Shown: one piece after another, positions 15,437 through 24,237 of the stretch
How positions within the stretch are numbered: position 1 is the stretch's first letter
Layout of the letters: every line of letters starts with the position of its first letter
NCBI GenBank assembly: GCA_025757645.1
Contig: CP107216.1
Location: 1,946,001 to 2,010,000 of the forward strand
Direction of reading: 5' to 3'
DNA length: 64,000 nt
Source of the DNA: Clostridiales bacterium
GTDB taxonomy: Bacteria; Bacillota; Clostridia; Oscillospirales; Oscillospiraceae
Notes under the pieces: generated by a model
The model's input: the letters and a program-made list of their open reading frames with translations, nothing else
What the model was told of the DNA's origin: nothing
The model's database searches: none
Program-made: the position numbers and the translations under genes

Positions 15437-17377
15437 TCAGTCTTTCTTATAAAAATCGCAGACATAGCCATCTGCTCGGAGCAGCAGCCCCGATGCCCAA
15501 GCGGGCGTTTGCCCCATGACGGAGCAGATATTCTCCAAAGAAGTATCCGGCGGTGCTTCGATGACCGCTTCATCGTGGACGTGCATGACGATGCGGTACC
15601 CGGCAGCATTCAGCCGGAGCATAGCTTCCGCAAGAATGTCCCTTGCCGTTGCCTGGACGATGTTCTCCACGAACTTGGGTCCGTAGCTTTCCAGCCGCAG
15701 CCACTTTTTCTGTTCGCCGACACCTTCATAGGTCACGGACTCATTGCCGAAGCGGTTCAGGCCCATTTTCGGTTTTACATACACGAGCCGTCTGCCGGAG
15801 GGCAGCACCACGAACATCATGCCGCTCTGATAATAGAAGCGAATGCCGTGTGTTTCTGTGGCAGTTCGCTCTCGGACGCAGGTGGAAGCTGCTTTGTCCA
15901 CATCCCACCAGAACTTTGTAATATGTGGGTTGGACAGACGCCAGGCATCCACCAGCGGTTTCAGTTCTTCTTCCTGTAAGCCGTAGTTCAGTGCGCCCAT
16001 TGCTTTCAGCGCATCCACGGAGCCACCGTAGCCAAGAGCCAGCTCGGCAATTTTGCCTTTCTGCCGCAGATGCCCGTTCACGCCGTGCTTTTCTACGGGG
16101 ACATGGAACATCTGCGAAGCGGAAGCGCAGTAAATGTCGCCGCCCTTTGCAAAAACCTCCTGCCGCCAATGCTCCCCAGCGATCCATGCGATGACCCTCG
16201 CCTCGATGGCGGAGAAGTCTGCCACATAAAAGCGGCAGCCGGGTTTCGGCACAAAGGCGGTGCGGATAAGCTCGGACAGTACCAGCGGCACGGAGTCATA
16301 GAGCATTTCCACGGCATCCGTATTGCCGCTGCGGACCAGTGCCCGTGCGGTGTCCAGATCCGGCAGATGGTTCTGCGGCAGGTTCTGCACCTGGATGAGT
16401 CGACCGGCATAGCGGCCGGTGCGGTTGGCACCATAAAACTGGATAAGCCCTCTGGCCCGGTCATCCGAGCCGACTACCGTCTGCATGGCGGTGTATTTCT
16501 TGACGCTGCTCTTTGCAAGTTCCTGTCGAAGGGAGAGGGCAAGCTCCACCTCGCCGTCCGCCTTTTCGAGCATATCTGCCACAGCGGCTTTGGAGAGTGA
16601 ATCTGCCTCCACGCCTTTTTCGGCAAGCCACGCCTTGAGCTGCACCGGACTGTTGGGGTTATCCAAGCCGGTGACGGAGCGAGCCTGCTCCATGTGCGTC
16701 CGCTTGAAGCGTTCATCACAGCGAATCGCCTGGGTGACGAGGGTGCGGTCGAGCATGATGCCCCGGTCGTTGATCTGCTGGTCGAGGGTGTAGTTACGCC
16801 ACTCCGACTCCGTGACCGGGAACTTGGAGAGCTTCTGCTGAATGGACATTTCCGTTTCCACATCCCGAAGGTTGTAGGCTTTGAAAAGCGACCATTTCTC
16901 CAGCGCATCTGTCGGATAATGTCGAATGGGCGAACCGTCTCTTGCTTTTGCCGGAGTGCAGAAATACCGGATGAGGTCTTTGCCTTCTTTGAGCTTCTGC
17001 TTTTCCAGACCCAGCACGGCACCGACGCCTTCCAGCGAAAGCGGCAGTCCAAGGGTCGCCGCCCAGACCATCGTGCAGTGCCAGGAGGACGGGTTGAGAT
17101 ATTGTCCGGTTGGGTATCCAAGATAGCGGGACAGACACACGCGCTCGAATTGTGCATTGAATGCCCATTTGGTCACGGCAGGGTCGGTCAGCGCAGAGCG
17201 GACATCAGCAGGAATCTTTTCTCCGGCAGCCAGATCCACGACCTTCACCGGAGCACCGTCTGCTGAGTAGCCGAAAAGCAGTACCTCGAAATCCGGGGCT
17301 TCGGCATAGCGGTACACGCCGCATTTGGTGAGGTTCTCGGAGGAGAAGGTCTCAATATCGATGCTAAGTGTTTTCAT
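15437..17377 (-). CDS. Phage family A DNA polymerase with 3'-5' exonuclease domain
   Basis: 646 residues starting MKTLSIDIETFSS. Exo I DIET is at the N-terminus, Exo II lies in WAFNAQFER near 92, and Exo III in YNLRDVETE near 165. The polymerase part has motif A DFSAIEARVIAWIAGE near 385, motif B KGKIAELALGYGG near 435 and motif C HVHDEAV near 605. The ATG at 17377 has the better distance to AGGAAGG than the ATG two codons upstream. Replicates phage DNA; neighbours DUF2815 and DUF2800 recur with this polymerase. Confidence 0.95.
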   Translation of the reverse strand: MKTLSIDIETFSSENLTKCGVYRYAEAPDFEVLLFGYSADGAPVKVVDLAAGEKIPADVRSALTDPAVTKWAFNAQFERVCLSRYLGYPTGQYLNPSSWHCTMVWAATLGLPLSLEGVGAVLGLEKQKLKEGKDLIRYFCTPAKARDGSPIRHYPTDALEKWSLFKAYNLRDVETEMSIQQKLSKFPVTESEWRNYTLDQQINDRGIMLDRTLVTQAIRCDERFKRTHMEQARSVTGLDNPNSPVQLKAWLAEKGVEADSLSKAAVADMLEKADGEVELALSLRQELAKSSVKKYTAMQTVVGSDDRARGLIQFYGANRTGRYAGRLIQVQNLPQNHLPDLDTARALVRSGNTDAVEMLYDSVPLVLSELIRTAFVPKPGCRFYVADFSAIEARVIAWIAGEHWRQEVFAKGGDIYCASASQMFHVPVEKHGVNGHLRQKGKIAELALGYGGSVDALKAMGALNYGLQEEELKPLVDAWRLSNPHITKFWWDVDKAASTCVRERTATETHGIRFYYQSGMMFVVLPSGRRLVYVKPKMGLNRFGNESVTYEGVGEQKKWLRLESYGPKFVENIVQATARDILAEAMLRLNAAGYRIVMHVHDEAVIEAPPDTSLENICSVMGQTPAWASGLLLRADGYVCDFYKKD

Positions 17378-17444
17378 ACGCATTCCTTCCTACGGAATAC
17401 GGGTGGCAGAGGTCAATTTCTGCCACCCACAGAGCCGTCTGGGG

Positions 17445-17627
17445 TTACTTCAATTCCTTCATGCGCTTCTCGTGGTATTTCAGGTCACGGGAAGCCTGTT
17501 CCTTCTCGCGCTTTTCACGCTTGTGGTCATTGCTGATGCCCTGCACCAACCAAACGAAGAAGCCGATGCTGAGGCAGGCCCAGATGCCAAGGAGGACGGT
17601 TACCAGGATGTTCTGAATCAGTTCCAT
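17445..17627 (-). CDS. Small single-membrane-segment phage protein
   Basis: 60 residues: a hydrophobic N-terminal helix (ILVTVLLGIWACLSIGFFVWLV) followed by a highly charged tail (KREKREKEQASRDLKYHEKRMKE). Start follows AAAGGAG. No family recognised. It sits between the DUF2815 and polymerase genes; a membrane tether or small regulatory role is only a guess. Confidence 0.6.
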   Translation of the reverse strand: MELIQNILVTVLLGIWACLSIGFFVWLVQGISNDHKREKREKEQASRDLKYHEKRMKELK

Positions 17628-17644
17628 TGTGTTGCACTCCTTTC

Positions 17645-18193
17645 TCAGGACAGGAAGTCGTCGTCCAGGTCGGTGGCGAAATCGTCAGCCGCAGAGGACT
17701 TGCCGCCGAGAGGCTCACCGTCACGAACCTTCTGGATGTTGCCAAGACCACAGGCGATGCCGCGGTTACCGTTGGAATTGAAGGCGTAGAAGTTGACGGA
17801 CACTCTGGCGTAGCAGCCGGAATACACCTCGGAGCGATCAAGGATCGGCTGGACGCTGCGGTCCACGATCTGGGGAGCGGTGGTGCTGTTGGCGTTTACG
17901 AAGAAGCTGTTCTTGTAGGCTTCATCGTCACGCTCGGTATCGCCGTCACGGAGCGGGAGCTTCAGAGCCGCCTTGTTGGGGATCTTCCCTCCGAACTTGG
18001 CGACGCCCTCCTTGATGGCAGCGTCCACGGCGGCGTTGATGGCGTCGAGGGTCTGCTTATCGGATTTCGGAATAATGAGTGACACGGAATACTTGGGGTT
18101 GCTGCCATTAATAGAGACAGGCTCCCACACGTTTGCGTAGGACAGGCGGACAACGCCGGTCACAACTTTGGTCGAATTCATCTTGTTAGCCAT
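17645..18193 (-). CDS. DUF2815 protein, probable phage ssDNA-binding protein
   Basis: 182 residues with VVTGVVRLSYANVWEP at the start, SVSLIIPKSDKQTLDAI near 38 and an acidic C-terminus ending DDDFLS, a tail type seen in single-strand DNA-binding proteins. DUF2815 proteins are thought to have an OB-like fold and occur next to phage polymerases and DUF2800 proteins. It starts 2 bp after the end of the DUF2800 gene, so the two are co-translated. Confidence 0.85.
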   Translation of the reverse strand: MANKMNSTKVVTGVVRLSYANVWEPVSINGSNPKYSVSLIIPKSDKQTLDAINAAVDAAIKEGVAKFGGKIPNKAALKLPLRDGDTERDDEAYKNSFFVNANSTTAPQIVDRSVQPILDRSEVYSGCYARVSVNFYAFNSNGNRGIACGLGNIQKVRDGEPLGGKSSAADDFATDLDDDFLS

Positions 18194-18195
18194 AA

Positions 18196-19341
18196 TTACA
18201 GTTCTCCTTTATAGTCGGTAAAGTCTTGTTTTGCACCCGTGGTCGTAATAGCCGGACGCCGGTCGGATGCGGGAACGAGCGTCGGCTTTCCTTTGGGTTT
18301 GACGACCAGACCGCCGAGCACCTCGGCAAAGGTCTTTTTGCCCATGAGCTTCTCCATCTCGGTGATGGGAATGAGGGACTTCTTGAAGATGTCGGTATAC
18401 CCGGCCGCACGGGCAGCAGCGACAACGGCATCCTCGTCGGTGTACTTGCGATTGGTGCGGCTCTCCACCAGCTTGTAGCCGGGCCACTGTTTTCCGTGGT
18501 TGACCGCTGCTTCCTGGGCGTAGGCCATGAGTTCATTTGCCCATTTAGTGAGGTCATCCAGCTTACCGAGAATGTCGCCGATCTCCGCATCGGAAAGCAG
18601 AGGCGGCTGGGCAAACTCGTATTTGGCAAGTTGGAGCTTGGCATCGGCTCTGGCTCGGCACTTGACCGCCGCCTTGCAGAATTGGCACCAGCTTCCGGGG
18701 CAGTATTCACCTTCGCCTTTGAAGGCAAGCTCGGCCTTGGGTTTCAGTGTCTTTTCCGCCCAATCCCGAAGCTCGGCAACGGAAATGACCCAGGTGCTGA
18801 CATTCTCTCGGCGCGGCTGGTAGATGGTCATAGAAACTGTCTCAATGTCGTAAAGACAATCGAAGATGCGGAGCGCACCGAGGGCGTACAACATCGTCTG
18901 AGGATTCTCTTCGGCATTCACCAACACGCCCTGGCCGTACTTCAGATCGATAATGTGGAGGAGTTTGTCCGCCACGATAAGGCAGTCGCCGGTGCCGAAG
19001 CCATCCGGCACATAGCAGGAGAAGTCGAGCCGCTGCTCAATGAGCACCTTGGGGTCCGGGCAGTCCTGCCGGGCTTCCTCAATGGCTTCCAGAACGAACT
19101 CCAGGTAACTGTCCGTGTACATCTCCATCTCGTCGGAGTCGTACTTGCTGACCGGGCGGGTGGAGCGCATCTTCAGCGCCTTGCGGAGCTTGTGTTCCGC
19201 CAGCGCATGAGCGGCGGTGCCTTCGGCTGCGGCTTCCGTTTCTCTGTCCTCAAACTCCAATTCCAACCTTGCGGATGGATTGCAGTGGAGCCAGCGGTGG
19301 GAGGAAGAGGCCGAGAGGACTGCGTGACGATTAGGGGGCAT
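18196..19341 (-). CDS. DUF2800 protein, RecB/Cas4-like PD-(D/E)XK nuclease
   Basis: 381 residues. LSASSSHRWLHCNPSARLE at the start and EGTAAHALAEHKLR near 42 are the hallmark of DUF2800 nucleases. The catalytic core follows: GTGDCLIVADKLLHIIDLKYGQG near 118-140 supplies D-x(n)-D-L-K. A cysteine cluster (CPGSWCQFCKAAVKC) near 215-230 probably holds an iron-sulfur cluster, as in AddB or Cas4. Probably a phage recombination exonuclease working with the DUF2815 protein. Confidence 0.88.
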   Translation of the reverse strand: MPPNRHAVLSASSSHRWLHCNPSARLELEFEDRETEAAAEGTAAHALAEHKLRKALKMRSTRPVSKYDSDEMEMYTDSYLEFVLEAIEEARQDCPDPKVLIEQRLDFSCYVPDGFGTGDCLIVADKLLHIIDLKYGQGVLVNAEENPQTMLYALGALRIFDCLYDIETVSMTIYQPRRENVSTWVISVAELRDWAEKTLKPKAELAFKGEGEYCPGSWCQFCKAAVKCRARADAKLQLAKYEFAQPPLLSDAEIGDILGKLDDLTKWANELMAYAQEAAVNHGKQWPGYKLVESRTNRKYTDEDAVVAAARAAGYTDIFKKSLIPITEMEKLMGKKTFAEVLGGLVVKPKGKPTLVPASDRRPAITTTGAKQDFTDYKGEL

Positions 19342-19648
19342 CTTTCAGCACCTCCACATCCTTGAGCAGTACCTCGTAGTGCTTGGGGTCGATGCCGGAG
19401 AGCTTCGGAGCACCGTACTTTTTAAGGAGCGCCTGAATCTCGGTCGTGAATCCGGCTCGGCTCTTTTCACCGAGGACTGCTCGGACTTCTTCCAGCGTTA
19501 GCTCCTTTTGGGGAGCAGGTGCAGGCGTCTTCGGCTCTGCATCGACAGTCGGCTCATTCTGCAGCATGGCATCTGCCACAGCCTGAACGCTGTCCGCCAG
19601 TGAGCGAAGATCCTCGACCACATCGAGCAGGAGCTTGACCTTACTCAT
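19331..19648 (-). CDS. Small phage protein, rrp5-like hypothetical
   Basis: 105 residues from MSKVKLLLDVVEDLRSLADS behind GGAGG. An N-terminal amphipathic helix, a Pro/Ala-rich linker (TPAPAPQKE) and a C-terminal helical domain LTLEEVRAVLGEKSRAGFTTEIQALLKKYGA. In relatives it is often mislabelled as rRNA biogenesis protein rrp5; no evidence for that role is visible. Overlaps the DUF2800 start by 11 bp. Confidence 0.7.
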   Translation of the reverse strand: MSKVKLLLDVVEDLRSLADSVQAVADAMLQNEPTVDAEPKTPAPAPQKELTLEEVRAVLGEKSRAGFTTEIQALLKKYGAPKLSGIDPKHYEVLLKDVEVLKDAP

Positions 19649-19841
19649 GTGTGCCACCTCCCATCGGAACTTCGGTGATGGCAATGGACTCGACCGAGTT
19701 GCCGGGAACCACGACCATGACCTTCTGCTTGGGACCCAGAAGCAAGGTGAAGAGTTTCTCGCGGATGCTGACCGTTCTGCAAGCAACTACGCCGCCGTTT
19801 CTGGGCTTGTCTGAAACACGGATATTCAAGTTGTGTCTCAT
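19641..19841 (-). CDS. Small hypothetical phage protein
   Basis: 66 residues starting MRHNLNIRVSDKPRNGGVVACRTVS. Basic with a beta-rich pattern (KQKVMVVVPGNSVESIAITEV). Overlaps the next gene by 8 bp, supporting expression in the early operon. No family recognised. Confidence 0.6.
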   Translation of the reverse strand: MRHNLNIRVSDKPRNGGVVACRTVSIREKLFTLLLGPKQKVMVVVPGNSVESIAITEVPMGGGTHE

Positions 19842-19914
19842 ACGGGGTTACCGTCCTTTCCGGAGGGCTTATATTTTGTTGCCTTCCGGTGTACCCAGAA
19901 AAATCGGGGATTTG

Positions 19915-20313
19915 TCAGGGTGTCTGGCGGAAAATTTTCAAAAACTTTTTTCTGCCTGCTTCGATGGACTCGGAAACAGACTGAAAGCTGGCCTCTTCGA
20001 TGGCAGCGATTTCCCGCAGGGTCTTGCCGTTTGCGTACAGTCGAAGCCGGCGCTGCTGGGTGGCAGTCAAATGCGAGAAGGCTTCTCGGATACGAGCGGT
20101 CTGTTCTGCCGAATCATCCTCTACGGCATATTCGTCGCAAGCACCGTACTCCTCGCCCTCGTAGTCGATGGCGTCGTAGGAGTAGCAATGGTAGCGATGG
20201 CGTTCGTCCTGCGCGTGCTCCGCCTTGCGGCTGGCGATGATGACGGCACCGATTTCGTCAGAAACCTCGACCTCCGTCACTGTTCCGTCCAAGAATGCGT
20301 ATTTGATTTTCAT
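19915..20313 (-). CDS. Sigma-70 region 4-like phage regulator
   Basis: 132 residues from MKIKYAFLDGTVTEVEV. The first 70 residues are acidic with many Asp, Glu and Tyr. The last 60 hold a sigma region 4/LuxR-like helix-turn-helix (LTATQQRRLRLYANGKTLREIAAIEEASFQSVSESIEAGRKKF). Region 2 is missing, so it is a regulator, not a full sigma factor. Its ribosome-binding site GGAGG is part of a 9-bp hairpin stem (see 20322-20349), suggesting controlled translation or attenuation. Confidence 0.75.
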   Translation of the reverse strand: MKIKYAFLDGTVTEVEVSDEIGAVIIASRKAEHAQDERHRYHCYSYDAIDYEGEEYGACDEYAVEDDSAEQTARIREAFSHLTATQQRRLRLYANGKTLREIAAIEEASFQSVSESIEAGRKKFLKIFRQTP

Positions 20314-20321
20314 AAAAAAGT

Positions 20322-20349
20322 CCTCCGTTTTGATTTCTCGAAACGGAGG
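20322..20349 (-). promoter_or_regulatory. Hairpin covering the ribosome-binding site of the sigma-like gene
   Basis: Perfect 9-bp inverted repeat CCTCCGTTT / AAACGGAGG with a 10-nt loop. On the minus strand the 3' arm contains the GGAGG of the gene starting at 20313 and is followed by ACTTTTTT, so the same structure could also work as a terminator. A further CCTCCGTTT at 20406-20414 could compete for the arm. Confidence 0.5.
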
Positions 20350-20466
20350 ACTTTGGGCGCTGCCGCAAAATGGGTGTGAAAAACCAACCGCAGTCCAAAC
20401 GGAAACCTCCGTTTCGGTCTGCAGCAAACCCGCTCAAAAGGCAGCTACATTATTTACTTGTGCCGC

Positions 20467-20509
20467 CGGATACCGTTGAGCCATCAGCGATCAAGTGATG
20501 CGGTATCCG
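20467..20509. repeat. Nested inverted repeat in the early-operon leader
   Basis: CGGATACCG (20467-20475) and CGGTATCCG (20501-20509) are perfect complements and enclose a second pair, CATCA / TGATG. It lies between the small gene at 20549-20743 and the sigma-like gene. No T-run follows, so a processing site, protein-binding site or origin-like element is more likely than a terminator. Nature unknown. Confidence 0.45.
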
Positions 20510-20548
20510 ACGGTGAGCAGTTTTCTGTCTTGCTCAGGACGATTCGCT

Positions 20549-20743
20549 TTAGCCGAGGTCGGCTTCGATTGCATACAGGTCGCTAAAGACATCAGGCAGG
20601 TCACTCGGATTCAAATCTTCAACGCTATGTGCACCATATCTTTTGAAAACAGAATCAACTACTGCTTGACCAACTTGGGCGCTGACAGTAGCAGCGGTGT
20701 TCTCAATGTTGATAATCCAATTACGACGTTCGGATTTTGTCAC
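20549..20743 (-). CDS. Small phage early protein
   Basis: 64 residues with a GTG start 7 bp after AAGGAGGG. Sequence MTKSERRNWIINIENTAATVSAQVG, then LNPSDLPDVFSDLYAIEADL. I recall closely similar short proteins at the start of early operons of clostridial phages, with no known function. It is the most upstream minus-strand gene, so the early promoter should be just beyond 20743. Confidence 0.65.
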   Translation of the reverse strand: MTKSERRNWIINIENTAATVSAQVGQAVVDSVFKRYGAHSVEDLNPSDLPDVFSDLYAIEADLG

Positions 20744-21035
20744 TGCTTGTCCCTCCTTTTCATATCAGCGTCCCAATCCAGACAGAAAGCTGTGATTTTG
20801 TGGCAAGTAGGCACTGGATCATTCATGGCCGGTGAATATACCTCTCTGCCGTTGGCGACCCCCTCTTAAAAGTGAGTTATCGTTGGTTTATGTGAATTAA
20901 CACCTTGAAAGCGTTGATTTTTTCATATTTTCATGCTATAACGAAATGTGAAAATCATTTAGAAACGTTTTAGAGGACTTTTGAATCCTCGGAACCGTCT
21001 CCGCAGGCATTTCCCAACCGCCATTTATATGATAC
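20744..21035. other. Non-coding divide between phage early genes and the defence operon
   Basis: The divergent interval shows no convincing gene. It holds a 7-bp inverted repeat ATTTTCA / TGAAAAT (20927-20933, 20949-20955) flanking an AT-rich core that could be an operator. No integrase, repressor or attachment site is visible here. Confidence 0.4.
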
Positions 21036-21063
21036 TTGGGCAAATTTGTGGTTGGAATATAGT
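21036..21063 (+). promoter_or_regulatory. Candidate promoter of the defence operon
   Basis: TTGGGC at 21036-21041 and TATAGT at 21058-21063, 16-bp spacing, 64 bp before the first gene. The -35 box is weak, so this is a tentative call. Confidence 0.35.
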
Positions 21064-21127
21064 GCGGCGAAGGGTCTCAAGGTTCTTTGGTTCTTTTTGA
21101 TGGTTCTTTTTAGAAGGCGGTGAATTA

Positions 21128-21925
21128 ATGGTATTTTCGGAGTTTTGCGAGGTCGGGCAACTGAACTGGTTTTCCTGCTCGTCACAGGCGCAATATTTGA
21201 AAGGACTGTTTAGGGCGGCTGGAATTACCCGTGAATATTCCGATGATTATTTGAAGGCGGTCTATAGTGGCACAACTAAGAGTCTCAACAGCAATATGAA
21301 GAAACATTTTCCGAAGCCGGTTGATGAATCTAAAATAGCGGACTATTACGAAAAGCATATAAAAGATGAGTTTGTGGCCGCATTGTGCGATGCCTTTGCT
21401 ATTCCTGCGAATTTGGAGAAAAACAAAAAGCTATTAAGTATTGCGATGGCTCGACAGGTTGCGGTTTTTATAGGCAGCAAAGATGACACCGTTGACTGTA
21501 TTGTTGCAAGTGCATATGAGAATGCAGTTGTATCCGAGGCTGTAGCTCGCTACGAGATTCCAAAGCGCCTTTATGACGGTGATGATCTGTGGGTAGAACA
21601 ATACGACAGGTGTCACGCAGTCGGATGCTATCAGAAATTCACTCATCAATGGAGCATACAGAATCGAGGCCGATGCCTGTGGAGCGGAAGAAAATTGGTT
21701 TGCACCAATCAAAATGAGATCAAGCCTCAATTCGCACCGCTCACAATAGACATTCCGGAAACAAAACCTCAAGAGTTTATAAAAATAACCACGGGAGCGG
21801 ACTCCCGTGGCATTGAAGGCTCTTATAACTGCGTGTGGGAAATGCAGGATTCTAACGGAAATAATTGCTTTCCAGACAGCAGACTCGTATTCGACTTTAC
21901 TATTAGTGTTACATTCAAAGCTTAA
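21128..21925 (+). CDS. Unrecognised first gene of the defence operon
   Basis: 265 residues starting behind AAGGCGG. The first 180 residues are mainly helical (FSCSSQAQYLKGLFRAAGI, then NMKKHFPKPVDESKIADYYEKHIK and a long helical run to 175). The last 80 look beta-rich: PLTIDIPETKPQEFIKITTGADSRGIEG, then NCVWEMQDSNGN and VFDFTISVTFKA, perhaps an Ig-like domain. No membrane segment, P-loop or nuclease motif is apparent. It is 17 bp upstream of the helix-turn-helix gene and so probably belongs to the operon. A sensor or regulator is possible, but I do not recognise the family. Confidence 0.7.
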   Translation: MVFSEFCEVGQLNWFSCSSQAQYLKGLFRAAGITREYSDDYLKAVYSGTTKSLNSNMKKHFPKPVDESKIADYYEKHIKDEFVAALCDAFAIPANLEKNKKLLSIAMARQVAVFIGSKDDTVDCIVASAYENAVVSEAVARYEIPKRLYDGDDLWVEQYDRCHAVGCYQKFTHQWSIQNRGRCLWSGRKLVCTNQNEIKPQFAPLTIDIPETKPQEFIKITTGADSRGIEGSYNCVWEMQDSNGNNCFPDSRLVFDFTISVTFKA

Positions 21926-21942
21926 GGTCAGGAGGAAAACAA

Positions 21943-22158
21943 GTGGCTGAAAATAATGTGAATATTGAAAAGTGGTCTACCCTTAAAGAAGTACAGGAAT
22001 ATCTCGGCGTTGGCAGAGAAACGATTCTTGCCTGGATCGCTAAAAGAAATATGCCTGCGTACAAGGTGGGCAGGCTGTGGAAGTTCAAACTGTCAGAGGT
22101 AGATGATTGGATTCGCTCCGGCGGCGCAGCCGACGATAAAGCAGAGAACGCCGACTAA
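21943..22158 (+). CDS. Small excisionase-family helix-turn-helix protein
   Basis: 71 residues; a single MerR/excisionase-type winged helix-turn-helix covers residues 10-60 (WSTLKEVQEYLGVGRETILAWIAKRNMPAYKVGRLWKFKLSEVDDWI). Such proteins often lie directly upstream of type I restriction genes and are probably autoregulators; an excisionase role is also possible because the locus is in a mobile element. The gene follows AGGAGG. It ends 72 bp before hsdM. Confidence 0.8.
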   Translation: MAENNVNIEKWSTLKEVQEYLGVGRETILAWIAKRNMPAYKVGRLWKFKLSEVDDWIRSGGAADDKAENAD

Positions 22159-22230
22159 GACCGTTTTATTGTGCAGCGAATTTGATATGATAATAGTGGC
22201 TCACTATAGAGCGAAAGGAAACGAAGAAAT

Positions 22231-24237
22231 ATGGACAATCAGGTGCATAATCAAATAGTTAGTTTTATATGGGGTATCGCAGACGATTGCCTGCGAGATG
22301 TGTATGTGCGCGGTAAATACCGTGATGTGATTCTGCCGATGACGGTCATCCGTCGTTTGGATGCTCTTTTGGAGGACAGTAAAGAGGCTGTCCTGGATAT
22401 GAAGAAAAAGTTGGACGCGGCAGGTATCGATAACCAGTGGCCTGCGCTGTGCAATGTAGCAGGACAGGCTTTTTGCAATGCGTCTCCGTTCCGTCTGCGC
22501 GACCTTACCAGCCGTGCGAAGAAGCAGACATTGAAAACGGATTTTGAAGCATATCTTGACGGTTTCTCTCCGAATGTGCAGGAGATTCTGGAGAAGTTCA
22601 AGTTCCGCAATCAGATTGACACCATGATCGAGGCAGATATCCTCGGTGCAGTCATTGAAAAATTTATATCTTCGGATATTAACCTCAGTCCGAACCCGGT
22701 GTACAAAGACGAAAAAAAGACCATTCTCAAGCATCCCGGTCTGGACAACCACGGCATGGGTACGATTTTCGAGGAACTGATCCGTAAGTTCAACGAGGAG
22801 AACAACGAGGAAGCCGGCGAACACTGGACGCCCCGTGATGTTGTTGAGCTGATGGCAGACCTTATCTTTATGCCGATTGCGGATCAGATCAAGGACGCTA
22901 CTTACTCCTGCTATGATGGGGCCTGCGGAACGGGTGGTATGCTCACCGTTGCACAGGATCGGCTTATGACACTGGCGGCACGGCGCGGCAAAAATGTTTC
23001 TATCCACCTTTTTGGGCAGGAGATCAACCCGGAAACCTATGCCATCTGCAAAGCGGATATGTTACTCAAAGGTGACGGCGACCAGGCAGAACATATCAGT
23101 TACGGCTCAACGCTGTCCTTGGACGGCAACGCCACCCGGCAGTTTGACTTCATGCTCTCAAATCCGCCTTATGGCAAGAGCTGGAAAACCGATGCAGAAA
23201 AGATGGGTGGCAAGAAGGAAATCCTCGACAGCCGTTTCAATGCTTATCTGGACGGCGGTGAGCAGCTTACAATGATCCCGCGCACGAGCGACGGTCAGCT
23301 TCTCTTCCTGCTGAACAATGTAGCAAAGATGAAGAAAGAAACGCCCCTCGGCAGCCGCATTGCAGAGGTACATAACGGTTCATCCATCTTCACGGGCGAT
23401 GCGGGAAGCGGCGAGAGCAATGCCCGCCGTTATATGATCGAGAACGATCTGGTGGAAGCTATTATCGCCGTGCCGGAGAATATGTTTTACAACACGGGCA
23501 TCGGCACATTCATTTGGGTGCTTTCCAATAAGAAAGAAGAACGCCGCAAGGGGAAAATTCAGCTCATCGACGCAACGGCGATGAAGTCGGCACTGCGCAA
23601 GAACATGGGCAAGAAAAACTGCGAATTTACCGAAGAAATCCGCAAGGAGATCGTCCGCATTTTCCTCGCAATGGAGGAGAGCGAAGTCAGCATGATACTG
23701 AACAACTGGGACTTCGGCTATTGGAGCGTGACGGTGGAGCGGCCGCTGCGCCTGCGCGTGTACCCCGACAGACCGATTCCGACAAACACATTCAAAAAGT
23801 CGGATGAATACGACAGTGTGATTGCGGCTATCGAAAAGGCCGCAAAAACTGCGCCGTTGGATGATTGGACCGCCTTTGCCAAGGCTACCAAGCTGAAAGC
23901 CGCCGCATTGAAAAAGGTACGCCCCTTTATCACGGAGAAAGACCCGGCCGCGCAGCCAATCGAGGGTGAACCGGATGTTGATCTGCGCGACACGGAGAAT
24001 ATTCCGTTCACCTATGAGGGCGGAATTGACGCATTTATGAAAAACGAGGTTCTGACCTATGCATCGGATGCCTGGGCGGACGAAAAGAAAACCCAGATCG
24101 GCTATGAAATCAGATTTACGAAGTATTTTTACAAGCCTGTGGAGCTACGAGACATGAGTGATATTTTGAGTAGTTTGTCTACCCTTGAGCAGGAAACCGA
24201 CGGATTGCTGGCTTGCATCATGGAGGGCGTGCAATGA
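22231..24237 (+). CDS. hsdM: Type I restriction-modification methyltransferase subunit M
   Basis: 668 residues, longer than the usual 480-540. Residues about 5-150 form the HsdM N-terminal helical domain; the N6-adenine methyltransferase follows, with SAM motif GACGTGGM near 231 and catalytic SNPPYG near 309. The extra C-terminal 150 residues (DDWTAFAKATKLKAAALKKV, then a GG-containing segment) are also seen in a subset of HsdM proteins. With HsdS it forms the M2S methylase that marks self DNA. Its stop overlaps the hsdS start by 4 bp. Confidence 0.95.
   Translation: MDNQVHNQIVSFIWGIADDCLRDVYVRGKYRDVILPMTVIRRLDALLEDSKEAVLDMKKKLDAAGIDNQWPALCNVAGQAFCNASPFRLRDLTSRAKKQTLKTDFEAYLDGFSPNVQEILEKFKFRNQIDTMIEADILGAVIEKFISSDINLSPNPVYKDEKKTILKHPGLDNHGMGTIFEELIRKFNEENNEEAGEHWTPRDVVELMADLIFMPIADQIKDATYSCYDGACGTGGMLTVAQDRLMTLAARRGKNVSIHLFGQEINPETYAICKADMLLKGDGDQAEHISYGSTLSLDGNATRQFDFMLSNPPYGKSWKTDAEKMGGKKEILDSRFNAYLDGGEQLTMIPRTSDGQLLFLLNNVAKMKKETPLGSRIAEVHNGSSIFTGDAGSGESNARRYMIENDLVEAIIAVPENMFYNTGIGTFIWVLSNKKEERRKGKIQLIDATAMKSALRKNMGKKNCEFTEEIRKEIVRIFLAMEESEVSMILNNWDFGYWSVTVERPLRLRVYPDRPIPTNTFKKSDEYDSVIAAIEKAAKTAPLDDWTAFAKATKLKAAALKKVRPFITEKDPAAQPIEGEPDVDLRDTENIPFTYEGGIDAFMKNEVLTYASDAWADEKKTQIGYEIRFTKYFYKPVELRDMSDILSSLSTLEQETDGLLACIMEGVQ

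Noticed and set aside
18226..19365. 379-codon plus-strand frame opposite the DUF2800 gene
   Set aside because: Mirror frame of a real nuclease gene whose catalytic motifs are evident on the minus strand.
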